Positions 1 through 7,537 of a stretch of DNA of 24,491 nt are shown here, piece by piece (position 1 is the stretch's first letter; each line of letters starts with the position of its first letter). A program made the translations under genes and the position numbers. Below the pieces are notes generated by a model. It searched no databases. It saw only the letters and a list, made by a program, of their open reading frames with translations, and was not told the DNA's origin. Source of the stretch: DASXRA01 sp036506155 (GTDB lineage: Bacteria; Actinomycetota; Actinomycetes; Mycobacteriales; Jatrophihabitantaceae); assembly GCA_036506155.1 (NCBI GenBank), contig DASXSF010000049.1, positions 1 to 24,491 on the forward strand, written 5' to 3'.

Positions 1-70
1 GCTCCTCCTTCTCCCGGAATGAGTGGAGGAAGCATCAGCCCAGGCAGCCACATTGTTCCGACCTTCCCGC

Positions 71-141
71 AGTCGATCCCCTTACCCCGCAGGCAGATCG
101 ACGCCAACCTCGGAACAATCCTGACCTCGGAACAATCGGCG
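71..141 (+). repeat. 71-bp repeat, left copy (inverted relative to right end)
   Basis: Read base by base, these 71 bases are the exact reverse complement of 24421-24491, the last bases of the window. Identity stops abruptly after position 141. The unit contains two direct copies of a 14-mer, ACCTCGGAACAATC, with a 17-bp period (107-120 and 124-137). A perfect repeat at both ends suggests ends of a multi-copy element that broke the assembly, or an inverted pair in the genome. Confidence 0.9.
107..137 (+). repeat. Tandem 14-mer with 17-bp period
   Basis: ACCTCGGAACAATC occurs at 107-120 and again at 124-137, separated by CTG. A third, inverted and slightly diverged copy (ATTGTTCCGACC) lies at 52-63. 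Serial short binding sites of this kind occur at ends of several IS families (IS21, for example); that assignment is inference because no transposase is attached here. Confidence 0.75.
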
Positions 142-375
142 ATCACGCGAACCTCCACCGTCACCCTGCGTGACGGGGGTGGTCGCCTCGTCTTACGCGG
201 GCTCTCCGCTCGCGACTTGTCGTTCTGATCGCTGATCGTGCGCTGCGAGCTCTGCGCAGATGATCGTTCTGCCGGCCGGAGGTTGTTGCGGTTGGCCCGC
301 GCCTCGCCCTGCCCGGTGGCGGCGCGCAGGGCGTCTATCAACCGACCAATCCACCGCTGTTGCCGGCGGGTTGAG

Positions 376-2079
376 TCAGCAGTTCGGGCGGCATTCACGT
401 TGCAGGATCGCGTCGAGGAATACCCCGCGGATGTCGGCAGGATTCCTGACGATGTAGGTCTTGCCTCCCGTGACGGCCGAAATGGCTTGCAGCGCGGCGA
501 CGTCGACGTCCGAGCCGATTCCGATCGTGATGATTGGCACCGGGCGGGCCGGGTCGGACTGCGCGCGCAACGTCGAGATGAGCTGGTCGAGGGTGAGCCC
601 GCCCGGGTTGACGTTTCGGCCGTCCGTCATCAGGACGACGCTGTTCACCTTCGTGGGGTCGAAGGTGTTGTGTACTTCCTGAAACGCGGCGAGCGCGGTG
701 TCGTAGAGCGCGGTGTTCCCGTGCACGCGGTCGGGCATGGTCTGGTCCGCCGCGAGCAGCGCCGCCCGGCGGGTCACGTTGCCGACCTTCGCGCCGAGCG
801 GGCCGAGCGACACTAGTTGTGCCCAGTCGGTCGTCGGCGTCTGGTTCGTGGAGAAGACCCACAGGCCCAGCTCGGACGTCGAGGGGAAGAACCCGATCCC
901 CGTCGCGGCGGCCGCGGCGACGATCTGGATCTTCGTTTGGCCGTTGGGCGTGATGTCGCCCATCGACCCGGACACGTCGATGACCGCGAGCAGGCGCGAG
1001 TCCTGCGATGCTGCGCCCCACATCCGCAACGTTTCAACGGCTTGGGCCGCGGTGGGTTCTGCCGACGGGGGCAGGTCAGCCGGCTGGACTCCGTCCGCCG
1101 GTCCCGCGACGGCGTGGCCCGCGGGATCGCGCAGGCCCGCGTCGGCAAGCCGTGCCTGTGCCGCGGCCGTGCGAAGCTGCGTTTCGAACGCGGCGGTCGC
1201 TGCCGTGACCGCGGGATCTGCATCCGGACCGACGAGGCGCACGAATGGGAAGTCGAGGCTGGGCGTGCCGCCCTGCGGGTAGATCGCGCGCGCGAACACC
1301 GTGTGGCGAGCGCGATTCGCGCTGATCACCTCCTGCTCGCTCGCTGCGAATATCGGTGCTGACGCGGGAGCGCTGGCCAGGGCTGCGAACCCCACTGACG
1401 CACTCGGCAGCTTCGCGTGGCTCAGCGCAATCATTACGCCGACGAGCTGGGCATTCGCGGTCGGCCCGGACCCGACGGCGGCGCGCAGCCCGAGCAGGCC
1501 GAGCAGGCCGTCCGTGCTGACCGCGGGATCCGGGATCGTCGCCGGTAGCTTCCCGGTGAGCAGGTCGCTCCACGACGCGGCCGGCACCGTCCGGTTCGGC
1601 GGTGCCACGAGCACGAGCGGGGACGTCGCGATCGGCGGATCTACATGCACGGTCCCGGCAGGTAGCCGGGCGGCCCACAGTGTCGAGTCCGGAATCCAGA
1701 TCGTCGAGTCCCCAGATGCCGAGCTCGCCAGTCGGCTGAACTCAGATGCGGAGTTGATGATGTCAACCGCAACCGTCACGCAGCGCCCACCTGCCGACGG
1801 GTGGGTTGCGGCCCAGCTGTCGGCGATCGCGCGTACCGGTGCCGCGATGCTCGGGGCGGCGACCACCCAAAGCTGCACCATGCCGATGCATGAGGGAGAA
1901 CTTGCAGTGGTGCTTGGGGAATTGGCCGTTGACGAGCCCGTCGCCATATGCCGTCCGCTGTTTTGTTTCGAGGCGACGAACTCTGCAGTGATACCGGCTG
2001 CCACGACGAGGATGGCAGCCACGAGCCAGACGTAGCTACGGCGTCTGGTCACCTTGCTTCGCTCATGACGACCCGACAT
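376..2079 (-). CDS. Membrane-anchored VWA domain protein with solute-binding-like domain
   Basis: The protein is probably anchored in the membrane with its bulk outside the cell. After a basic N-terminus there is one hydrophobic segment (about residues 16-36), then a Ser/Thr-rich linker. Residues about 65-330 resemble the extracellular solute-binding-like domain often found in these actinobacterial proteins. The C-terminal von Willebrand A domain (about 360-555) has a complete MIDAS start, DVSGSMG at about 368-374, followed by the expected Thr and the VLMTDG strand. VWA domains bind divalent metal and mediate protein contacts; the partner here is unknown. I chose the ATG at 2079 because GGGGAAG lies 4 bases upstream; an in-frame start at 2109 would add 10 residues without a better RBS. 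The gene stands alone, next to the pseudogene cluster, and looks intact. Confidence 0.88.
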   Translation of the reverse strand: MSGRHERSKVTRRRSYVWLVAAILVVAAGITAEFVASKQNSGRHMATGSSTANSPSTTASSPSCIGMVQLWVVAAPSIAAPVRAIADSWAATHPSAGGRCVTVAVDIINSASEFSRLASSASGDSTIWIPDSTLWAARLPAGTVHVDPPIATSPLVLVAPPNRTVPAASWSDLLTGKLPATIPDPAVSTDGLLGLLGLRAAVGSGPTANAQLVGVMIALSHAKLPSASVGFAALASAPASAPIFAASEQEVISANRARHTVFARAIYPQGGTPSLDFPFVRLVGPDADPAVTAATAAFETQLRTAAAQARLADAGLRDPAGHAVAGPADGVQPADLPPSAEPTAAQAVETLRMWGAASQDSRLLAVIDVSGSMGDITPNGQTKIQIVAAAAATGIGFFPSTSELGLWVFSTNQTPTTDWAQLVSLGPLGAKVGNVTRRAALLAADQTMPDRVHGNTALYDTALAAFQEVHNTFDPTKVNSVVLMTDGRNVNPGGLTLDQLISTLRAQSDPARPVPIITIGIGSDVDVAALQAISAVTGGKTYIVRNPADIRGVFLDAILQRECRPNC

Positions 2080-2372
2080 GCGCTTCCCCGATTCGTTCCA
2101 GCAGCGCAACTACTACTGCGGAGATTACGACTGTCCGACCCGTCACAAGATCGACACGAATAGTGATCGTCAGACGGCAGCTGCACAACGACTGATGCCT
2201 CGATTGACGGACTTCGCCCAATCGCGCTCTGGAGCGTCGATCGGTGCTGCGCTGACGTTTACGTCGGATCTGTCGCGTGCGTGCGTATGAATTTCTCGGT
2301 GCGGCGCCTTGACTGGCACCTTGACCCTCCAAGCGTCGAGGATCGCTCGGCGGCGAAGGTCGCGTCACCAAA
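2080..2372. other. Intergenic stretch upstream of VWA gene
   Basis: No supported gene. It should contain the VWA gene promoter; I could not pick out a convincing -35/-10 pair. A 102-codon minus ORF (2063-2371) has no family resemblance and overlaps the VWA start, so I do not call it. Confidence 0.5.
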
Positions 2373-2652
2373 TCAGCTGTCGGGCCAGCCGGCGCCGGGC
2401 ACCGGCGCGGCGGCGGTGAGTAGTGGGCCGTGCGAGGCCCGGTGGTCAGCCCGTTGCAAGTTCTTCGCGAAGGCCTAATCCATGTTCTAGTCGGCGATCA
2501 GCAGGGACAGCGTCGTGCCGTCCTGGCTGCCGAGCATGCCCGCGAAGCAGGCGTGGTCGGTCTCGGTCCACTGCAGGACCTCGCCACCTTCGTGGACGCG
2601 CAGGCAGCCGGGCTTGCAGCCGTCGGCGGTCTGCAGCAGACACCATCTGCGG
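2373..2652 (-). pseudogene. SMP-30/gluconolactonase family protein, C-terminal remnant with two TAG codons
   Basis: Reading the minus strand from about 2652 gives the end of an SMP-30/LRE-type beta-propeller: CLRVHEGGEVLQ, then HACFAGMLGSQDGTTLSLLIAD. A TAG follows (2487-2489), then NMD, a second TAG, then AFAKNLQRAD and finally LLTAAAPVPGAGWP before a TGA at 2373-2375. All of these fit the normal family C-terminus in one uninterrupted frame. The family usually has Trp and an acidic residue where the two TAGs stand, so TGG-to-TAG and GAG-to-TAG changes are the simplest explanation. The N-terminal two thirds, with the metal-binding residues, are missing. Full-length members hydrolyse lactones and are about 290 residues long. 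The gene is dead. Confidence 0.72.
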
Positions 2653-3006
2653 CTAGATCCGGTTATGACCTGTGACGAGCCGGTCGGCAGGTGACGTTGT
2701 CGTGAACTGAGACTCGGCGGTATCCGCGCAAGGACGCTCGGTCTCCATATGGGAGACGTGGCGGGGCGGTGCTGTCCCTGGGGGTGGGACGTGCCCCCCA
2801 TGTCCCACCGTCAGTGTGCTCTGCCTCGGCCGCGACGCCGACGAGACAGGTAGAACGGTGCGAGAAGGGGATCGCCGCCGGAGCATCGCCAAGCGGGCAT
2901 CACGGTGAGTGAGGCGGTGTCGAGTATTCGATGGTGGCCCGGCTCGGGCAGACGAACCGCTCGGGCAATTGGCGTAGCGGCGGAGCCGGCCATCTTGACA
3001 TAGCGT
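2653..3006. other. Gap between SMP-30 remnant and SDR pseudogene
   Basis: About 350 bases with no recognisable coding sequence. Long minus-strand ORFs running through here are shadows of the SDR remnant and match no family. It may hold the decayed N-terminal part of the SMP-30 gene, but I could not read any propeller motif in it. Confidence 0.45.
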
Positions 3007-3887
3007 GTGGTCACGGCCAGGTGGACCGCCGCCGACATCCTCGATCAGACCGGGCGCACGATCGTGGTGGCGAACAGCGGGTTGGGCGCGGTGACCGCGA
3101 CCGAGCTGGCCCGGGCCGGCGCGCACGGCGTGGTGGCATGTCGCGACATCGGCAAGGGTGAGCGGGCCGCGGCGGGGAGGCCGGGCAGCACCCAGGTGCG
3201 CCGCCTCGACCTGGCAGACTTGGCCTCGGTGCGCGAGTTCGCCGCAGGCCTGGGACAGATCGCGGTGCTGGTCAACAACGCGGAGGTGATGGCGACTCCG
3301 TTGCGGCGCACCAGGGACGGCTTCGAGCTGCAGATCGGCACCAACCACCTGGGGCACTTCGCGCTGACCGGTCTGCTGCTGGATCGGATCAGAGACCGGG
3401 TTGTCACGGTCTCCAGCGGCGGGCACCGGCTGGGCGGCATCCACCTCGACGACCTGAACTGGGAGCAGCGCCGATATCAGCGCTGGCTGGCCTACGGCCA
3501 GCCCAAACTGGCTAACCTGCTGTTCACCTTCGAGCTGCAGCGCCGACTGTCCGCGGCCGGCTCGATCCGCAAGGCATTGGCCGGGCATCCCGGCTACGCC
3601 GCGACCAACCTGCAGTCGCACACCGAGTGTCCATCCAGGACCGGCTGATGAGCACCACCAACCGCCTCCTCGCCCAGAGTGCCCAGATGGGCGAGCTGCC
3701 TACGCTGTACGCGGCCACCGTCGCGGATCTGCCCGGCGGCAGCTTCATCGGCCCCGACGGGCCATTCGACCAGTGCGGCCACCCGAGGCTGGTCCACTCG
3801 AACAAGCGCTCCCACGACCGGGCGACCGCAGCCGGGCTCTGGACCCTGTCACAGACCCTCACCGGAGTCACTTTCACCCTCACCTGA
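3007..3887 (+). pseudogene. Short-chain dehydrogenase/reductase, frameshifted and motif-degraded
   Basis: The first frame (GTG at 3007 to TGA at 3648) reads as an SDR of the retinol-dehydrogenase-like type, with NSGLG, DLADLASV, NHLGHF, VVTVSSGGHR, YGQPKLAN and HPGYAATNL. Near 3620 the frame breaks. The true C-terminus continues one frame over (to 3887): MGELPTLYAAT, DLPGG, FIGPDG and LWTLSQTLTGV. Key sites are damaged as well. The glycine-rich NAD(P) motif TGxxSGLG lacks its first Thr-Gly (VVANSGLG), the NNAG motif reads NNAE, and the Ser of YxxSK reads Pro. Frameshift and lost cofactor residues together indicate a long-dead gene, not a sequencing slip. Intact members of about 300 residues oxidise or reduce alcohols and ketones with NAD(P)H. 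Confidence 0.85.
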
Positions 3888-5191
3888 CCCCCGCCCCGAC
3901 AACGGCGTCCGTGCGTCGACCCAGGTCATCCCGTCGGTCCCAGGCTGGGGAGCGAGCCAGCCAGTGGCGTATCGCTTCGTAGATGTCCGAATGGTTGAGC
4001 AGGTGAAGGTGGTGCAGCCCGCCGAATTGTCTTCGGTTCTCGGCAAGGGAACGGGATATGACGGCCGTCGGTGCTCACGCCATGGGCACTGGCCGGCAGG
4101 AGGAGAACGTCTCCGGCTACGCGGCCGACCGGATGCGAAGGGTCGCAAGTGACGGTGGCGGCGACGGCATAGTGGCTCGCGTTCGGGAGCAGCTAAATCG
4201 GGCTGCGGTAGTCCAGGCGGCACGAGTAGGGATCGCAGTCGCGCCAGTCGTCCTCGGTCAGGTAGCCGTGACGGAGGTCTTTGATGCCAGGCGCTACGTT
4301 CGTTGAGGAGGGAGGCGAAGGGCCGGGTCTCGGCGACACCGGCGAGAGCCCGGCTGAGTACGGCGACGCCTTTCTCCGATGGCGCGCCGACGTGCGGCGA
4401 GCCCAGGCACACGACGTGCCGCACGGCGGGCACCCAGCTCGCGCCCGCCTGCTGCCCGCCGTGACAAGCACTACGGGCGATCAGCCCGCCCATCGAATGG
4501 CCGATCAGGGCGATCTCCTCCACCGCCGTCGGCCAATTCGCCACGACGGCACTGAGCAGATCGCTGAACAACCGTCCGTTCTCGGACACGTGCAACCCGG
4601 TGTTGTAACGAACGTAGAGCGCGGTGTACCCGAACTCGTCGGCGAGCTTGCTTCGGTAGCACATCGCCGGATCGTCGTAACGCCGCCGCGCAGCGAACAG
4701 CCACGTCCCCTCGGTCCCGCCCAGTCCGTGCGCGAACACGGCCAGCCTCGGCCGTCGCGCCTGGGACCGCCGCGGACAGGGCCTTCGGCTCAGCGGAGAC
4801 ATCCCGGTCCGCTGACACGCAGCGCCATCCGGATGCCCAGCGGGCTGCGTCGCTCCGCGAGCCGGTCACCGACTGCGGCGTTGACCACCGCCAGCGCGAA
4901 GTTGCCACGCGGGGTTGTCCCGACCGGCACGCCGTCTCGGCCTCCGGCGCGGGCGGCCAACACCTCGCCGACCGCGGCCCCGGCCAAGCGTTCACCGATG
5001 CGCACGGATGCGTACACACCGCGCGCCACGGCGTCGTGGACCTGTCGGACCGGTACCCCTGCCGTACCGGTAAGCCGCAGCGGCCGCGCGGCGATCGCAC
5101 TGTGCATCCGCTCAACATGGGTCGTCCTACCCACGACCGCACGCGCCGCAAGCGCGACCGCGGCATGGATCTCCTGCGGGGTCATAACCAT
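3880..5191 (-). pseudogene. Alpha/beta hydrolase (esterase/lipase-like), several frameshifts
   Basis: A single gene can be followed across several frames on the minus strand. It starts at the ATG at 5191 with an N-terminal helical part (VHDAVARGVYASVRIGERL). It shifts near 4800 to the hydrolase core (LAVFAHGLGG, YVRYNTGLHVSENG, nucleophile elbow GHSMGGLIARSA, VCLGSPHVGAPSEKG). It shifts again near 4295 (GIKDLRHGYLTEDDW), meets a stop at 4193, and reappears in a third frame at the end (HLHLLNHSDIYEAIRHWLA, which should carry the catalytic His). The frame containing that end also has a TGA near 4075. Intact relatives are roughly 400-residue esterase-like proteins. The serine elbow survives, but no single frame can make a whole enzyme. 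It lies tail to tail with the SDR pseudogene. Confidence 0.82.
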
Positions 5192-5277
5192 GTCTCCGTC
5201 CGCCGCCGCCCGGATGCCGACCTACGACATCGGGTCGCATAACCCGTTCGGTCACCGGTACAGCTGGAGCGGGGCGA

Positions 5278-5711
5278 TCATTGGCCGGCGGCGCGACGGG
5301 CGACGGCGACAACCGGGTTGCCGCCGGCCAACCACGCAACTTCCCAGAAGTTGCCCTCCGGGTCAGCGAAGTAAGCGTCCCGGCCCTCGAAAACTCCGCG
5401 GCGACCGGCTCCTTCGTGACGCGTGCGCCGGCCGCGCGAGCCCGCTCGGTCAGCTCGTCCACATCTCAGGCCGGTCGACGTTGATGACGACCGAACTGCG
5501 GATGCCGCCGCGTCCGCGTTCCGGCGTGGCGTGAGCGTCCCTACCCAGGTCGTCAGCGCCGAAGAGCGCGAGCAACGCGCCACGAAGCTCGAACACCACG
5601 AACTCGTCGGTATCCAGCACCAGCGGCCAGCCGGCGGTAGAAGTCACGCTCGCCCGCGACGTCCGAGACGCCGAGCGTGATGATGTCCGCGAGGGGCAGC
5701 TCCTGATTCAT
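5278..5711 (-). pseudogene. VOC (glyoxalase-fold) family protein, several frameshifts
   Basis: Starting at the ATG at 5711 the minus strand reads LADIITLGVSDVAGERDFYRRL, the first strand and helix of a VOC domain. The frame then shifts to GWPLVLDTDEFVVFELRG and LALFGADDLGRDA, again to DELTERARAAGARVTKEPV, and finally to FEGRDAYFADPEGNFWEVAW, the classic metal-site C-terminal strand ending in Glu. The pieces are in the correct order and together cover a complete domain of about 140 residues, but at least three frame changes separate them. VOC proteins include glyoxalases, dioxygenases and drug-binding resistance proteins; the specific role is not readable. Confidence 0.82.
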
Positions 5712-5928
5712 CGGCTCATCGTCGTCCGTAGGTCGACAACGCACCGTTCCCACTGCGGGATCCCTTGCGGGACACACGAATCGGCGAGTGGGCGCCCGCG
5801 CAGCGCAGAACGACGCGTTGTCTGCCTGCCGAGGCGGCCGGACGCGCGACCCGAATCGGCGTTATGCGGGTGATCGGAGAACGCCCCGCCGCAAGCGGCT
5901 CGTATAGCGCTTGATACATGGGTGATCT

Positions 5929-6441
5929 TCACCGGCCCACGATCTGCCCGGACGGGTGCATCGTGTACCAGTTCCCGCCGTCGTCGTTCTTGCCTTGTCC
6001 GGCGGCGTGGCCGGGATCGGCGTCGCCGAGGTAGGTGTATAGCGGCCAGCCCCGGTAGGTGACGACGCGCTTGCGATTGGGGGCGAGCGCGGTGCCTAGC
6101 AGGTCTGCGCGGATGCCCGGGCCTGCGACGACGCTCGCCCGGTCGGGCAGGATCAGTGGCGGCCAGCCGCGCGCGCAGTCCCCGGTGCACGTCACGCGTT
6201 TGGCCGCATCCGGCGGGAACATGTACAGCGCGTAGCCCTTGTTGGTGACTAGGACGGTGCCCAGCGCGTTGACCGGCTGGGCTCGCACGGTGAGCCGGCC
6301 GTTTTCGACGGTGTAGCGCTGGACCGCGATGTAGCGGAAATAGCCGTAGGCGAGCAGTCCGCCGAGGGCAAGCAGCACGGCAGCCAGGGTGAGCAGTACC
6401 TTGGTGCGCCGCCGCAGCCGCGCTGTGCGTGCTGCGGTCAT
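5929..6441 (-). CDS. Membrane-anchored protein with Y-x-(F/W/Y)-x-x-D repeats (Lipoprotein_15/COG4315-like)
   Basis: A basic N-terminus (TARLRRRTK) is followed by one transmembrane segment at about residues 15-34, so the 170-residue protein is probably anchored with its C-terminal domain outside. That domain holds two copies of the family signature: GYALYMFPPD and GWPLYTYLGD. It also has a CTGDCARGWPP loop with two cysteines. Members are described as secreted repeat proteins of unknown function; some are proposed to act in envelope redox or stress. The ATG at 6441 overlaps the TGA of the upstream epimerase-like gene (ATGA), which indicates translational coupling and fixes the start. A longer in-frame start at 6666 lies deep inside the neighbour and is not credible. 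No lipobox is visible, so a plain membrane anchor is more likely than lipidation. Confidence 0.85.
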   Translation of the reverse strand: MTAARTARLRRRTKVLLTLAAVLLALGGLLAYGYFRYIAVQRYTVENGRLTVRAQPVNALGTVLVTNKGYALYMFPPDAAKRVTCTGDCARGWPPLILPDRASVVAGPGIRADLLGTALAPNRKRVVTYRGWPLYTYLGDADPGHAAGQGKNDDGGNWYTMHPSGQIVGR

Positions 6442-7412
6442 CGCTGGGCCCCGTGGGCGGATGCGCGACGCGAGTGCGCGAGCGCGGCGGGTGCGGTGGC
6501 AGTGCGTAAGCCGTCGATGGTCTGACGCAGCGAGTCCTGGTAGGGCGTGGGGTGTAGCTCGAACGCTTGCTGGGCCGCGGAGGTGTCGAGTACGAACGGC
6601 GCGCGGAACTGGTAGTGGGTCTCGCGCAGCTCGCGGACGGTCGCGTCGATGACCCCGCTGGCCCACAGCGCGGGGTACGGCAGGCGAGCCAGCCGAGCCG
6701 GGCGCACGCCGGCTATGCGGGTCGCGTCGCTGCTCAGCTCACGGATCGACCTGGGCTCGACGCTGGGGGCGTGCCAGGCACGGCCCCACGCGCTGGCGTC
6801 GCTGGCGACGGTGACCAGCAGCCCGGCGACGTCGAGCGGGTTGGTCCAGGTGTGCGGCACGTCCAGGTCCGCCGGCACGAAGGCCCGCTTCCCGGCGAGC
6901 AGTCGAGGCAGCACGACCAGCGTCCACAGCGTCGCCGCGCCGCGGCCGAGGTAGTCACTGCCGCGGACCTCGACCGTACGGATCCGTCCGGCCCGGTGCG
7001 CCTGGAGCGCCTGCTGCCAGGTCGCGGTGCGCACGCCGCCCTTGACGCCGACCGGGCGAAGCGGCGTCTGCTCAGTCATCGGCTCGGTGACGCGCCCGTA
7101 GCAGTACAGGTTGTTCACCGACGCCAGCACCGCACCACTCGACTCGGCTGCCGCGATCAGCGCCTCGGCGATCGGCGGCCACTCCTGCGGCCAGCGGTAG
7201 TAGGGCGGATTGGCGCAGTTGTAGAGCACGTCCGCGCCCTGGCTCAGCTCGCGCAGGCGTGCCGCATCGGAGGCGTCGGCCGCGACCAGCTCCGCACCGG
7301 CCACGCCGGTACCGCGGCGTGTGACCATTCGTACCCGAGCCCCCGATTCGAGTAGCTGCTGGGCCGTCGCTGTGCCGATCGGACCGGCCCCGACGATGAC
7401 GTGAAGACTCAT
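6438..7412 (-). CDS. NAD-dependent epimerase/dehydratase family protein
   Basis: An extended-SDR protein of 324 residues. The N-terminus MSLHVIVGAGPIGTATAQ carries the Rossmann glycine motif GAGPIG at about residues 8-13. A DVLYNCANPPYYRW segment and SVNNLYCYG strand follow, as in NAD-dependent epimerase-like proteins of actinobacteria. The conventional YxxxK pair is not obvious, so the reaction, and whether it is an enzyme at all, stays open. The ATG at 7412 is preferred because AGGTGA lies 5 bases upstream; a GTG at 7421 in the same frame falls on that RBS. The gene is the first of a two-gene unit with the Y-x-(F/W/Y)-x-x-D protein and diverges from the TetR gene. Operator-like palindromes in the shared upstream region suggest TetR repression. 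Confidence 0.88.
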   Translation of the reverse strand: MSLHVIVGAGPIGTATAQQLLESGARVRMVTRRGTGVAGAELVAADASDAARLRELSQGADVLYNCANPPYYRWPQEWPPIAEALIAAAESSGAVLASVNNLYCYGRVTEPMTEQTPLRPVGVKGGVRTATWQQALQAHRAGRIRTVEVRGSDYLGRGAATLWTLVVLPRLLAGKRAFVPADLDVPHTWTNPLDVAGLLVTVASDASAWGRAWHAPSVEPRSIRELSSDATRIAGVRPARLARLPYPALWASGVIDATVRELRETHYQFRAPFVLDTSAAQQAFELHPTPYQDSLRQTIDGLRTATAPAALAHSRRASAHGAQR

Positions 7413-7433
7413 TGAGATCACCTATCTGATATG

Positions 7434-7446
7434 TGAGCACTGCTCT
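7434..7446. promoter_or_regulatory. TetR-type operator, site 1 (near epimerase-like gene)
   Basis: TGAGCACTGCTCT is a near-perfect odd palindrome (GAGCA-C-TGCTC core) 22 bases upstream of the epimerase-like start. It is the reverse complement, in its 11-bp core, of site 2 at 7484-7496. Centres are 50 bp apart, about five helical turns. Binding by the adjacent TetR protein is inference. Confidence 0.65.
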
Positions 7447-7483
7447 CGTAATTGAGCATGCAGCGCCTCGACACCCGGTGTCA

Positions 7484-7496
7484 AGAGCAGTGCTCT
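7484..7496. promoter_or_regulatory. TetR-type operator, site 2 (near tetR gene)
   Basis: AGAGCAGTGCTCT is a perfect 6-1-6 palindrome, 41 bases upstream of the TetR start. AGAGCA-N-TGCTCT is a pattern seen with several TetR-family regulators. A half-site (TTGAGCA) lies between the two operators at 7452-7458. Autoregulation plus repression of the divergent pair is the likely use. Confidence 0.7.
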
Positions 7497-7537
7497 AAAT
7501 CACGTCTAACGCTCTCGGACATGGCATACTTGCCGGC

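Larger units (their letters stand above)
1..375. other. Gene-free left end with repeat elements
   Basis: I see no convincing gene here. The short ORFs are low-complexity and resemble no family I know. The stretch holds the left copy of the 71-bp terminal repeat (71-141) and an inverted copy of its core motif near 52-63. It lies downstream of the minus-strand VWA gene, which ends at 376. Confidence 0.6.

Noticed and set aside
19..816. Short plus-strand ORFs over the left end and the VWA gene
   Set aside because: Arg- and Pro-rich, no family resemblance, and mostly antisense to the well-supported VWA gene.
2063..2371. 102-codon minus-strand ORF ahead of the VWA gene
   Set aside because: No recognisable domain or RBS, and it overlaps the VWA start in another frame.
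2653..3621. 322-codon minus-strand ORF
   Set aside because: It is the antisense shadow of the SDR pseudogene; the plus strand shows clear SDR motifs.
4281..5534. 417-codon plus-strand ORF
   Set aside because: Antisense to the hydrolase and VOC pseudogenes; its sequence is low-complexity Arg/Ser/Pro with no motif.
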